Position numbers and translations under genes: made by a program. A stretch of 20,281 nt of DNA from Treponema sp. (GTDB lineage: Bacteria; Spirochaetota; Spirochaetia; Treponematales; Treponemataceae), in contig JAEDCY010000043.1 of the NCBI GenBank assembly GCA_016293915.1, forward strand, positions 1 to 20,281, in the 5' to 3' direction. The notes beneath the pieces were generated by a model. It ran no database searches, was not told the origin of the DNA, and worked only from the letters and a program-made list of their open reading frames with translations. Shown piece after piece: positions 7,239 to 14,331 of the stretch; within the stretch, counting starts at the first letter, position 1, and every line of letters starts with the position of its first letter.

Positions 7239-9083
7239 ATGAGCAGCGAAAAAGTCTTTGATTCTGACATAAAAAATCCGGCTGCCCTTCTGGAAGAGTT
7301 CTTTTCAAAACACGAATACCTTTCTCCAGAAGAAAAAGAGGCAGTTTCGCAGGCGTGGTCTCTCCTCGTAAATAAAGCAGGGGACAAAACACGCGAATGT
7401 GGTAAGCCTTACTATCTCCATCCGCTCAGAGTTGCACATATTCTTGCAGAAAGCAAGCTCGACAGCCCTACCCTGGTTGCAGCCCTTCTTCATTCCATAA
7501 AAGATTTTGATGTAAGCGACGAAGAGCTCTCAAAACAATTCGGCGAAAATGTCTGTAAAATAATTCTCACTGTAAACAAGATTCTGAATCTTCCTATAAA
7601 CACAAAAACAATGCATCAGTCGGACGCAATCCGTAACATGCTTTTTGCAATGTGTGATGATGCCAGAATTATTCTGATTACGCTGGCAGACCGCCTGGAC
7701 CGAATCCGTAACATCAAAAGCTTTACGGTCTCAGACCAGCACGTAATTGCCTCAGCTGTTATTGAAATCTGGGCACCTCTTGCAGACAGACTCGGTATGC
7801 AGGCTGAAAAAAATGAATTTGAAGACCTCAGCCTAAAATATACAAACCCGGCAGTCTTCCAGCAGATTAAAGCGATTGTTGCCCAGAAAAAAGATGAGCG
7901 TTCAAGCTATCTCGAAAAAGCAGTAAACAGTATTTACAAATCTGCAGATAAGATGGGCATGAAGATTGAAATTCAAAGCCGAGCCAAGCACTTTTATTCA
8001 ATCTATCAGAAGATGCGAAAGCGAAACAAAGAAGCAGGAGAACTTTTTGACCTGCTGGCCCTGCGTATTCTCTGCAACACTCCTGCAGAATGTTACACTC
8101 TCGTTGGAATTGTTCACGGCTTATGGAAACCTCTCGACGGCCGTTTTAAAGATTATATTGCCATGCCAAAGGCAAACGGATATCAGTCGCTTCATACAAC
8201 TGTTATGTGCGAAGGAAAACCTCTTGAGATTCAGATCCGCACTCATGACATGCACAACATGGCAGAACACGGAATTGCTTCTCACTGGCTGTATAAAAAA
8301 GGAAGCTCTCGCGAACTGATTGAAGAAGACCGTCTGGCCATTTACAACAAGCTCCAGCAATTCAAAGACAGTCTCACAGAAGGCAACAACTTTGAAACCC
8401 TCAAAAACGAACTGCTTGGCGACGAGATTTACGTATTCACTCCAAAGGGAGATGTAAAAAAGCTCCCGACCGGCGCAACAGCAATCGACTTTGCTTATTC
8501 CGTTCACACAGCTGTCGGTGAAAAAATCATTGCTGCAAAGGCCGACGGAAAAATAATTCCGCTTTCACGCCCCCTGCAGAACACTCAGATTATTGAAGTA
8601 ATCACAAACCCGCAGGCTCACCCGACAGAAGCCCAGCTCAAGCTTGTAAAAACAACAAAGGCCCACCAGAAGATTCACAGCTGGCTCATGGCAAATGACC
8701 CGACCTTCAGCGAACGTCTGGCCCTCAAAGCAGAAGAACAGGCGGCTGCTGCCGGAATCGAAGGCACAGTTGGAATGAGCGGAACAGGCGGCAACACCCA
8801 CTTTAACCGCGTTAAAAAAACACGCCCAAAGAAAGGTGTAAAAGAAGCAGCAGAGCTTAAACCGCATAAAAAATACGGAGTTCTTGTACAGGGAGAACGC
8901 CGCGTCCTCTACAATCTTGCCCAGTGCTGTAAGCCGGAATATCCGGATCTTATTGCAGGCTATGTAACCCGCACCAAAGGTGTTTCAATTCACCGCGCCG
9001 ACTGTCTCATTTACCAGCGCATTCCTCACAAAGAAGACCGCAGCGTAGAAGTCGCCTGGGATGTTCAATCCCCGTCATCATGA
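7239..9083 (+). CDS. rel: RelA/SpoT-family (p)ppGpp synthetase, hydrolase site degenerate, no ACT domain
   Basis: A cytoplasmic stringent-response enzyme, 614 aa. The N-terminal HD region keeps His61 and Asp151, but the HDxxED motif reads HSIKDF (85-90), so the metal Asp and the catalytic Glu-Asp pair are altered and hydrolase activity is doubtful. The synthetase domain (about 245-350) looks intact: RAKHFYSIYQKM, DLLALRI, RFKDYIAMPKANGYQSLH and EIQIRT. The RFKD loop is of the Rel/SpoT type. A TGS domain spans about 395-457. The zinc-finger/RIS region has Cys563, Cys564, His585 and Cys589. The protein ends 7 residues after VEVAW, where an ACT domain normally begins, and the stop lies at the edge of a repeat cluster. 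The ATG at 7239 has a weak GGTGA site. The frame is open to 7062 but without family-like sequence. Confidence 0.93.
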   Translation: MSSEKVFDSDIKNPAALLEEFFSKHEYLSPEEKEAVSQAWSLLVNKAGDKTRECGKPYYLHPLRVAHILAESKLDSPTLVAALLHSIKDFDVSDEELSKQFGENVCKIILTVNKILNLPINTKTMHQSDAIRNMLFAMCDDARIILITLADRLDRIRNIKSFTVSDQHVIASAVIEIWAPLADRLGMQAEKNEFEDLSLKYTNPAVFQQIKAIVAQKKDERSSYLEKAVNSIYKSADKMGMKIEIQSRAKHFYSIYQKMRKRNKEAGELFDLLALRILCNTPAECYTLVGIVHGLWKPLDGRFKDYIAMPKANGYQSLHTTVMCEGKPLEIQIRTHDMHNMAEHGIASHWLYKKGSSRELIEEDRLAIYNKLQQFKDSLTEGNNFETLKNELLGDEIYVFTPKGDVKKLPTGATAIDFAYSVHTAVGEKIIAAKADGKIIPLSRPLQNTQIIEVITNPQAHPTEAQLKLVKTTKAHQKIHSWLMANDPTFSERLALKAEEQAAAAGIEGTVGMSGTGGNTHFNRVKKTRPKKGVKEAAELKPHKKYGVLVQGERRVLYNLAQCCKPEYPDLIAGYVTRTKGVSIHRADCLIYQRIPHKEDRSVEVAWDVQSPSS

Positions 9084-9209
9084 CCGCCGCCCCCCCGTCA
9101 TGATGAACCGCCTCCGTGTCATCCTGACCGCCCCGCCCGTCATCCTGAACTTGTTTCAGGATCTAGCGCAGCCCCGTCCCTGCGTCATGCTAAACTTGTT
9201 TCAGCATCT
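9074..9209. repeat. GTCAT-type palindromic repeats: half-elements then two full copies
   Basis: GTCAT half-elements start at 9074, 9097 and 9118 (spacing 23 then 21 bp), each followed by a TGAcCGCC-like sequence. A full element at 9139-9164 has stem ATCCTGAA / TTCAGGAT with loop CTTGT. A second, at 9184-9209, pairs less well on its left arm (GCTAAA) with right arm TTCAGC. The first half-element overlaps the rel stop codon, and the last full element touches the metallophosphatase stop codon. This fills the whole gap between the convergent genes. Confidence 0.85.
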
Positions 9210-10042
9210 TATTTCGAAAACTCCGCCACCGCAGTTCCATCATTTTCATTCACATGAAGCACCGTCCACGCCTCGTTAAATCTGAAAGAAGGACAGCAGT
9301 AATCATACAAGCCCATATCAGAAAAATGACTGTAATGATTATGACCTCCAAAATAACAGCGGACATTGTTCTTTAGAAAAGTACTTATTAAAAAATTTCG
9401 TTCTGTAGTGTCACCCAATCCAAATGCAAGATGATATTCACTAAGCGGATAATGTGAAAAAACAATTTTCGGATTCGGGTCAGCTTCCATATCCTTTTTC
9501 ATAATATCCAGCTGATTTTTGCCCAAAGTTCCCGAAGCGGTATCAAAAGAATACCAGGAAAAGTTTGCAGTTTTAAATTTATAAAAGGATGTATGCGGAT
9601 AGCAGTTTGTCTGCCAGTTTCCCCAGTGCGACTGGTAGATGTCATGATTTCCACAGGTATTAAAGACAACTCTTATTCCATAAAGATTTTTCAAAGTTTC
9701 ACAAAAACGAAGATATTCTTCATATTCTCCCTGAGCCCCTGTATCTACGGCATCACCAAGACAGATTGCAAAAGCAGGTGCGGCCGCAGTGCCTTTTACA
9801 GAATCCAGCCAGAGATACAAAGCCGCAAGCGGAGCCTCTTTGTTTTTATAACCAAAATGTGTATCAGTAATGATAAGAACATTATAACTTCCCGACAAAT
9901 CTGAAAGATCATTAAGCACAGCCATTACCGGCGTTCTGTAATCAACATTATTTCCTTCATAAAAAATATTCCAGCTTCCATAACAGGAAGTCATAAAAAA
10001 GGAAAGCAGAATTATAACTGATTTTAAAATTTTTCTTTTCAT
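9209..10042 (-). CDS. Metallophosphoesterase lipoprotein
   Basis: A calcineurin-like phosphoesterase, 277 aa, probably exported and lipid-anchored. The N-terminus MKRKILKSVIILLSFFMTSC has basic residues, a hydrophobic stretch and Cys20 in a relaxed spirochaetal-type lipobox. All metal-binding blocks are present: DTH (60-62), GDAVD (96-100), GNHD (131-134), SHYP with His197 and GGHNH (232-236). The ATG at 10042 overlaps the preceding stop (TGATG), and the lipoprotein signal begins here, so this start is preferred over 10078. It is the third gene of a tight unit with a beta-barrel-like gene and a U32-family gene. The substrate is unknown; a periplasmic or surface phosphomonoester or phosphodiester is possible. 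Confidence 0.85.
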   Translation of the reverse strand: MKRKILKSVIILLSFFMTSCYGSWNIFYEGNNVDYRTPVMAVLNDLSDLSGSYNVLIITDTHFGYKNKEAPLAALYLWLDSVKGTAAAPAFAICLGDAVDTGAQGEYEEYLRFCETLKNLYGIRVVFNTCGNHDIYQSHWGNWQTNCYPHTSFYKFKTANFSWYSFDTASGTLGKNQLDIMKKDMEADPNPKIVFSHYPLSEYHLAFGLGDTTERNFLISTFLKNNVRCYFGGHNHYSHFSDMGLYDYCCPSFRFNEAWTVLHVNENDGTAVAEFSK

Positions 10043-10785
10043 CAGAAATATACCTTTACGCCAGTTTTTAAAATACATTCATTCAGATAAACAGCACTTG
10101 TTATCATATCTACAAATTTAAAAGAAAGAGATAAATCAAGACTCACATTATCTAAGAACTTATAAGAGAGTCCTCCCTTAAAAAAAGGAGTTCCAATTAA
10201 CGGATAATCATAGTAATCAATAGAAGAAACTGAACACCAGGCCGTAAACTGTGACGTAAAATTCCAGTCAAAACGTAAATCAAGAAAATAGGAATTTGTA
10301 AATAAACTGGATTTATATTTTGCCATTGCATCAATCAAAGAATTTTTCAAAAGAAAACCTGCTGTAAAGTTCCAGTTAAAAAAAGAAGTTTTACACCAGC
10401 AAAATCGAAGCGAAAACAAAATATCATTTTCTGAAAACTCATTAAAATATCTGTAAAAATGATAACCAAATCCAAGCCCGGCACGAAACTTTTCTAAAAA
10501 AGTGGGCATATAAAAAACATTTGTCGTAAAATCAAATTTCTGATCTTGCAGGGCAGAACCGCAGTCAAAATACAGCTCTTTAAAATCTGCAGAAAATCTG
10601 CTGTCCAGAATAAAAGGTGCAGCACGCAAATCCCTTTTCAGACAGGCAGAAAGATCCACTGAAGCCGTCATATCAGGTCTGGCGTTGGTATACAGATTTA
10701 CACTTCCACAAAAAGCAGGAGCCGCAAACAGTAACATACATAATATTAAAAGTTTTTTTCTTAAATCATTTTTTAGATTAAACAT
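10042..10785 (-). CDS. Hypothetical outer-membrane beta-barrel-like protein
   Basis: 247 aa, not matched to a named family from memory. A signal peptide (about 1-27: basic start, LLILCMLLFAAPAFC core) is followed by alternating hydrophobic and polar stretches rich in Phe, Tyr and Trp (for example GLGFGYHFYRYF and FDWNFTSQFTAWCS). The protein ends in KTGVKVYF. A terminal aromatic residue after a beta-strand pattern is typical of outer-membrane barrels inserted by BamA. It starts 1 nt after the U32 stop and overlaps the phosphatase start by 1 nt. It may help place or support the downstream lipoprotein, but nothing in the sequence proves that. Confidence 0.7.
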   Translation of the reverse strand: MFNLKNDLRKKLLILCMLLFAAPAFCGSVNLYTNARPDMTASVDLSACLKRDLRAAPFILDSRFSADFKELYFDCGSALQDQKFDFTTNVFYMPTFLEKFRAGLGFGYHFYRYFNEFSENDILFSLRFCWCKTSFFNWNFTAGFLLKNSLIDAMAKYKSSLFTNSYFLDLRFDWNFTSQFTAWCSVSSIDYYDYPLIGTPFFKGGLSYKFLDNVSLDLSLSFKFVDMITSAVYLNECILKTGVKVYF

Positions 10786-10786
10786 T

Positions 10787-12262
10787 TTATCTTCCAGTAT
10801 CCCGGATTTTTCCTTCTATATAATCGGGATCAAGAGTGCGCAAAAGAGTTCCTTCAGGTAATTTATGATTTAAATAAATTGCCGTCGGGTGACCGTCGCA
10901 GGTCCAGTTAAGTTTAAGGCCAGTTTCAAGATTTATGATTTCCCATTCTTCTGGCGCGAGTGTCAGAGAACAAAACTCCGGAGAAACAAATTCTATACTC
11001 TCACCTGTTTTTATCATATTCATGGCGGTGATTGTATACATATACCAGCCATCTTTTTTTTCAAAAGGAATTATGCGGCGGTCTGTATGAATTTCAAGAT
11101 CTTTCAGGCGGGCTTCGCGGGCAGCCGGATGCATTTCTTCAAGCTCTTTTTGTGAAGCCTGGTAGCGGCTCTGGCCCTGTTCGTAAAGAGCCTCAAACTC
11201 ATCAGAAGAAAGTTCTTCTCCAATCTCTGCTGCAAGCTGATATTTACTGTCACTGGCTCCAGTCGTAGTTTCATCGGCATTTGCCTTATTATAATAAAAG
11301 CCTGTTGTACTTTCGCGGTGTGCAACATTATCAAGTTCTGCAATAAAAGGAGCTGCCTCTTGTGAACTGAGCTTTCCTTCAAGGGCATCAAGAGCCTTGC
11401 GGTAGGCACGGGTAACCATTGCCACATAATAAACACTTTTCATGCGGCCTTCGATTTTCAGCGAATCAACTCCGGCATCGCGAAGGTCGCCCAGGTGCTC
11501 AATCATTCGTAAATCTTTAGAAGAAAGAACAGCCGTAAAACCGTCTCCTTCAAAAACAGGAAACTTTTCACCGGGACGCTGTTCTTCTTCCAGAGTCAAA
11601 AGTCCGCTCTGAGCAAGGGCCCGCGCCGCCTCTAAGTTTTCCGCGCCAGCTTTTCCGTCCACCTTAAAATTCCAGCGGCAGGTATGCGAGCAGAACCCAC
11701 TCTGCGCCGAACGTCCGGTAAGGTAGGCACTCATAAGGCAGCGGCCGGCATAAGCAATACACATAGCTCCATGAACAAAAGTTTCAAGCTCCATGTCGGG
11801 CACAGCATCTTTTATACGGCGAATCTGTTCTATAGAAATTTCACGCCCCAAAACAATCCGGCTAAAGCCCAAAGACTTATACATCTTTACAGCTTCACTG
11901 TTTACGCAGCTTGCTTGTGTTGAAAGATGAAGCTGGGCATTCGGAAACTCTTTTTGAAGCAAAGGTACAATTCCAATATCCTGAACAATAAAAGCATCTA
12001 TAGGATACTGGCGGAAATAATCAAGATTAGCTTTAAGCGCATCAATTTCTTCATCATGAAAAGAAATATTCAGCGCACAATGAAGGCGGCGGCCGGGAAA
12101 CTTTTCCTTAAGAGCCTGAACTTTTTTGTATTCGTCTTCATAAAAATTGTCAGCCTTAACGCGGAGCGAAAATTTTTTTAAGCCGATGTAAGCGGCATCT
12201 GCCCCATAAGCATAAGCGTAATATAATTTTTCTACATTACCCGCAGGCGATAAAAGCTCCAT
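10787..12262 (-). CDS. Peptidase U32 family protein (TrhP/RlhA-like RNA hydroxylation factor)
   Basis: 491 aa, cytoplasmic. The N-terminus MELLSPAGN and the signature FVHGAMCIAYAGRCLMSAYL (162-181) followed by CSHTC identify the U32 family. Cys168, Cys175, Cys191 and Cys195 match the set expected to hold an iron-sulfur cluster. In characterised relatives (TrhP, RlhA) the role is prephenate-dependent hydroxylation of tRNA wobble uridine or 23S rRNA cytidine, so the peptidase name is historical. An acidic insertion of roughly 45 residues (about 355-400) precedes the C-terminal beta domain. The ATG at 12262 has GGAG seven nt upstream. The frame continues upstream as 7-residue repeats from the palindromic array, not native protein. 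It starts the tight three-gene unit and probably shares transcription with the pseudo-esterase. Confidence 0.88.
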   Translation of the reverse strand: MELLSPAGNVEKLYYAYAYGADAAYIGLKKFSLRVKADNFYEDEYKKVQALKEKFPGRRLHCALNISFHDEEIDALKANLDYFRQYPIDAFIVQDIGIVPLLQKEFPNAQLHLSTQASCVNSEAVKMYKSLGFSRIVLGREISIEQIRRIKDAVPDMELETFVHGAMCIAYAGRCLMSAYLTGRSAQSGFCSHTCRWNFKVDGKAGAENLEAARALAQSGLLTLEEEQRPGEKFPVFEGDGFTAVLSSKDLRMIEHLGDLRDAGVDSLKIEGRMKSVYYVAMVTRAYRKALDALEGKLSSQEAAPFIAELDNVAHRESTTGFYYNKANADETTTGASDSKYQLAAEIGEELSSDEFEALYEQGQSRYQASQKELEEMHPAAREARLKDLEIHTDRRIIPFEKKDGWYMYTITAMNMIKTGESIEFVSPEFCSLTLAPEEWEIINLETGLKLNWTCDGHPTAIYLNHKLPEGTLLRTLDPDYIEGKIRDTGR

Positions 12263-12274
12263 AATATCTCCACT

Positions 12275-12342
12275 GTCATCCAGACTGCCGCCACAGTCAC
12301 CCAAACTGCCGCCACTGTCATCCTGAACTTGTTTCAGGATCT
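12275..12342. repeat. GTCAT-type repeat with 21-bp tandem half-elements
   Basis: Half-elements start at 12275 and 12296, and a full element runs 12317-12342 (stem ATCCTGAA / TTCAGGAT, loop CTTGT). Spacing is exactly 21 bp each time, with the shared linker ACTGCCGCC. The array fills the gap between the pseudo-esterase and the U32 gene. Its full copy overlaps the pseudo-esterase stop codon. A further diverged unit continues toward the U32 start and contains that gene's Shine-Dalgarno. Confidence 0.88.
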
Positions 12343-13345
12343 ATGCCTCCGACCTCAAACTCTGCTCCAGCTTCGGTTTATTTTCTATCTGCAAGGCCGA
12401 AGCTGCGCCTGTCCCATCAGTTACAACCTTACCAACTCTATCCAGAGCAAGATGTGATTCATGCAGATATTCATCAGCCATCTGAAACATAAACATCATA
12501 CCAGGCCAGATGTCAAGCACACATTCATTACCGGCATTACGCAGATTAAAGGCAAACTCCTTTGCATCATCCAAAAGAATTTCTTTTCCACCCATCTGAA
12601 TAAATACCGGAGGAAAATTCTGCAGGGCATCATCCCCTGCAAGCAGCGGAGAAACCATAGGACTGGAAGTATTTGATTCGTAAGTATAAACAGAACTGCT
12701 TTTTCGAAGCACATCTCCACTCATAACTTCATCACTGATTTTTTTTGTCTGAATCAGTTTTGAACATTCTGAAAGATCCAGCCATGGTGAAAAAAGAATC
12801 ACCTGTTTTACACAGCTTCTGTAACGTTCCCGAAGATTAAAAATCAAGGAACAGGCGATTGGTGCAGCCGAACTGTCTGCCCCAATTATAATTTCCGGCA
12901 GCTGTGGCTTTACACCTTTTTCTGCATTAAGAGAACAGGCAATCTGCTCTTCTGTAAAAAGAGATTTAAAAACATTCTGAATATCTTCGTTAGCAGCAGG
13001 AAAAGGAAAAGCCGGTGCAAGGCGGTATTCTGGAACAACTACGCGGCAAAAACACTTTGTTGCAAGTGAAGCACAAAAACTCGCATAAGATGCGCGGGAG
13101 CCACCCACAAAAGAACCGCCGTGAATATAAAGCATTACACGATTAGAAGAATAAATCTCCGGTGCAAGCACATCACACTCAACATTGCCATATTTATATT
13201 CAATGCGCTCAACTCCATTAGGAAGAAAAACTGTTTTAAAGCCTTCTTCAAGTTTTGCGCGGAAAGTATCTACATTTGATTTTGAACCGAAAGTAAGCAG
13301 TTTAAGTTTTTTAATTGCCCCCTTGCGGTCGTTTTTATTTTCCAT
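12341..13345 (-). CDS. Alpha/beta-hydrolase (HSL/esterase family) with degraded catalytic triad
   Basis: 334 aa, no signal peptide. The hormone-sensitive-lipase fold is clear: oxyanion motif HGGSF (75-79), PEYRLAPAFPFPAANED (105-121), nucleophile elbow ADSSA (Ser158), FSPWLDLS, and MGGKEILLDD (251-260). In active relatives the elbow is GDSAG, the acid is the Asp of SDE(V/I)L, and the histidine lies in PGMxHxF. Here the elbow glycines are Ala156 and Ala160, the acid position is Lys254, and the His position is Phe285 in PGMMFMF. Only the serine remains, so classical esterase activity is unlikely. The gene diverges from metA across a perfect palindrome. Its -10 box ends 8 nt before the ATG with no Shine-Dalgarno, which suggests a leaderless mRNA. 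The stop codon overlaps a repeat. Confidence 0.85.
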   Translation of the reverse strand: MENKNDRKGAIKKLKLLTFGSKSNVDTFRAKLEEGFKTVFLPNGVERIEYKYGNVECDVLAPEIYSSNRVMLYIHGGSFVGGSRASYASFCASLATKCFCRVVVPEYRLAPAFPFPAANEDIQNVFKSLFTEEQIACSLNAEKGVKPQLPEIIIGADSSAAPIACSLIFNLRERYRSCVKQVILFSPWLDLSECSKLIQTKKISDEVMSGDVLRKSSSVYTYESNTSSPMVSPLLAGDDALQNFPPVFIQMGGKEILLDDAKEFAFNLRNAGNECVLDIWPGMMFMFQMADEYLHESHLALDRVGKVVTDGTGAASALQIENKPKLEQSLRSEA

Positions 13346-13353
13346 ATCGTATT

Positions 13354-13386
13354 ATTGTAGCAAAAATGATTGTTTTTTGCTACAAT
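13354..13386. promoter_or_regulatory. 33-bp perfect palindrome forming symmetric divergent promoters
   Basis: ATTGTAGCAAAAA (13354-13366) and TTTTTGCTACAAT (13374-13386) are a perfect 13-bp inverted repeat around a 7-nt centre. Each outer end is a -10 box (TACAAT) preceded by TGC, an extended -10, on both strands. Rightward it serves metA (AGGAGG at 13401-13406, ATG 13414). Leftward it serves the pseudo-esterase. The symmetry also fits a dimeric repressor operator. No -35 hexamer is obvious. Confidence 0.6.
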
Positions 13387-13413
13387 GTCGCAAAATCAAC
13401 AGGAGGATATTCT

Positions 13414-14331
13414 ATGCCTATTAAAATTCAATCAGATTTACCAGCATGCGCAACACTTGAAAAAGAGAATATCTTCGTCATGACAGAAAAACGGGCAATG
13501 GAGCAGGACATCCGCCCTCTTAAAATTGCAATTGTAAATCTTATGCCAAACAAAGAGGTTACCGAAACTCAGCTTCTGCGCCTGCTCGGTAACACACCGC
13601 TTCAGATTGAAATCTCTCTCGTGCACATGGAAAATCACGAAAGTAAAAATACTGATGAAAGCTATCTCGACCGTTTTTATATTCCTTCGAGCGAGCTTTT
13701 AAATCAGAAGTTCGACGGCATGCTCATTACAGGAGCACCACTCGAGCAGATTGAATTTACTGATGTTGATTACTGGGACGAGCTTTGCAAAATCATGGAT
13801 TACGCAAAACAAAACGTTTATTCCACACTCTATCTTTGCTGGGGTTGCTTTGCAGGACTCTACCATCATTATGGTGTTCCAAAGCATGCGCTTGAGCGCA
13901 AGATGTCCGGCATTTTTATGAACGAACGCTGCGTAGAAAATGATCCACTTCTTCGTGGATTTGACGACACCTTCCCTATTCCTCAGAGCCGCCACACAAC
14001 CCTTGTAAAAGATGATATTCTCAAGCATCCGGAACTTGTTATTCTTGCAGAAAGCGCAGAAGCAGGCGTTACAATTTTGAAATCAAAAGACAACCGCGAA
14101 ATCTTTATGACCGGCCATCTGGAATATGACACAATGACTCTGGCTCAGGAATACTACCGCGATACAGACAAGGGACTAAAAGTTCCTCTTCCAAAGAACT
14201 ATTTCCCTACAAACAACGTAAACAGAATGCCAACAAGCTACTGGCGGGCAACGGCGCACCTCTTCTATTCAAACTGGTTGAACTACTACGTATATCAGGC
14301 TACGCCGTTTAATTTGTCGTCTATTCAGTAA
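13414..14331 (+). CDS. metA: Homoserine O-acyltransferase MetA, predicted acetyl-CoA specific
   Basis: It acylates L-homoserine in the first committed step of methionine synthesis in the cytoplasm. At 305 aa it is the usual family length, and residue numbering matches E. coli MetA: catalytic Cys142 in LCWGC, and His235 and Glu237 in TGHLEYD. Position 111 is Glu (TGAPLEQIEF). From published work on MetA specificity, Glu111 marks acetyl-CoA use while Gly111 marks succinyl-CoA, so this is probably a homoserine O-acetyltransferase. The ATG at 13414 has a perfect AGGAGG site 7 nt upstream. The frame is open upstream to 13315 but without family sequence. The leader is too short for a SAM riboswitch. 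The 3' end overlaps the convergent symporter gene by 11 bp. Confidence 0.95.
   Translation: MPIKIQSDLPACATLEKENIFVMTEKRAMEQDIRPLKIAIVNLMPNKEVTETQLLRLLGNTPLQIEISLVHMENHESKNTDESYLDRFYIPSSELLNQKFDGMLITGAPLEQIEFTDVDYWDELCKIMDYAKQNVYSTLYLCWGCFAGLYHHYGVPKHALERKMSGIFMNERCVENDPLLRGFDDTFPIPQSRHTTLVKDDILKHPELVILAESAEAGVTILKSKDNREIFMTGHLEYDTMTLAQEYYRDTDKGLKVPLPKNYFPTNNVNRMPTSYWRATAHLFYSNWLNYYVYQATPFNLSSIQ

Noticed and set aside
13387..13413. SAM riboswitch upstream of metA
   Set aside because: The predicted leader is only about 20 nt and holds a plain Shine-Dalgarno site.
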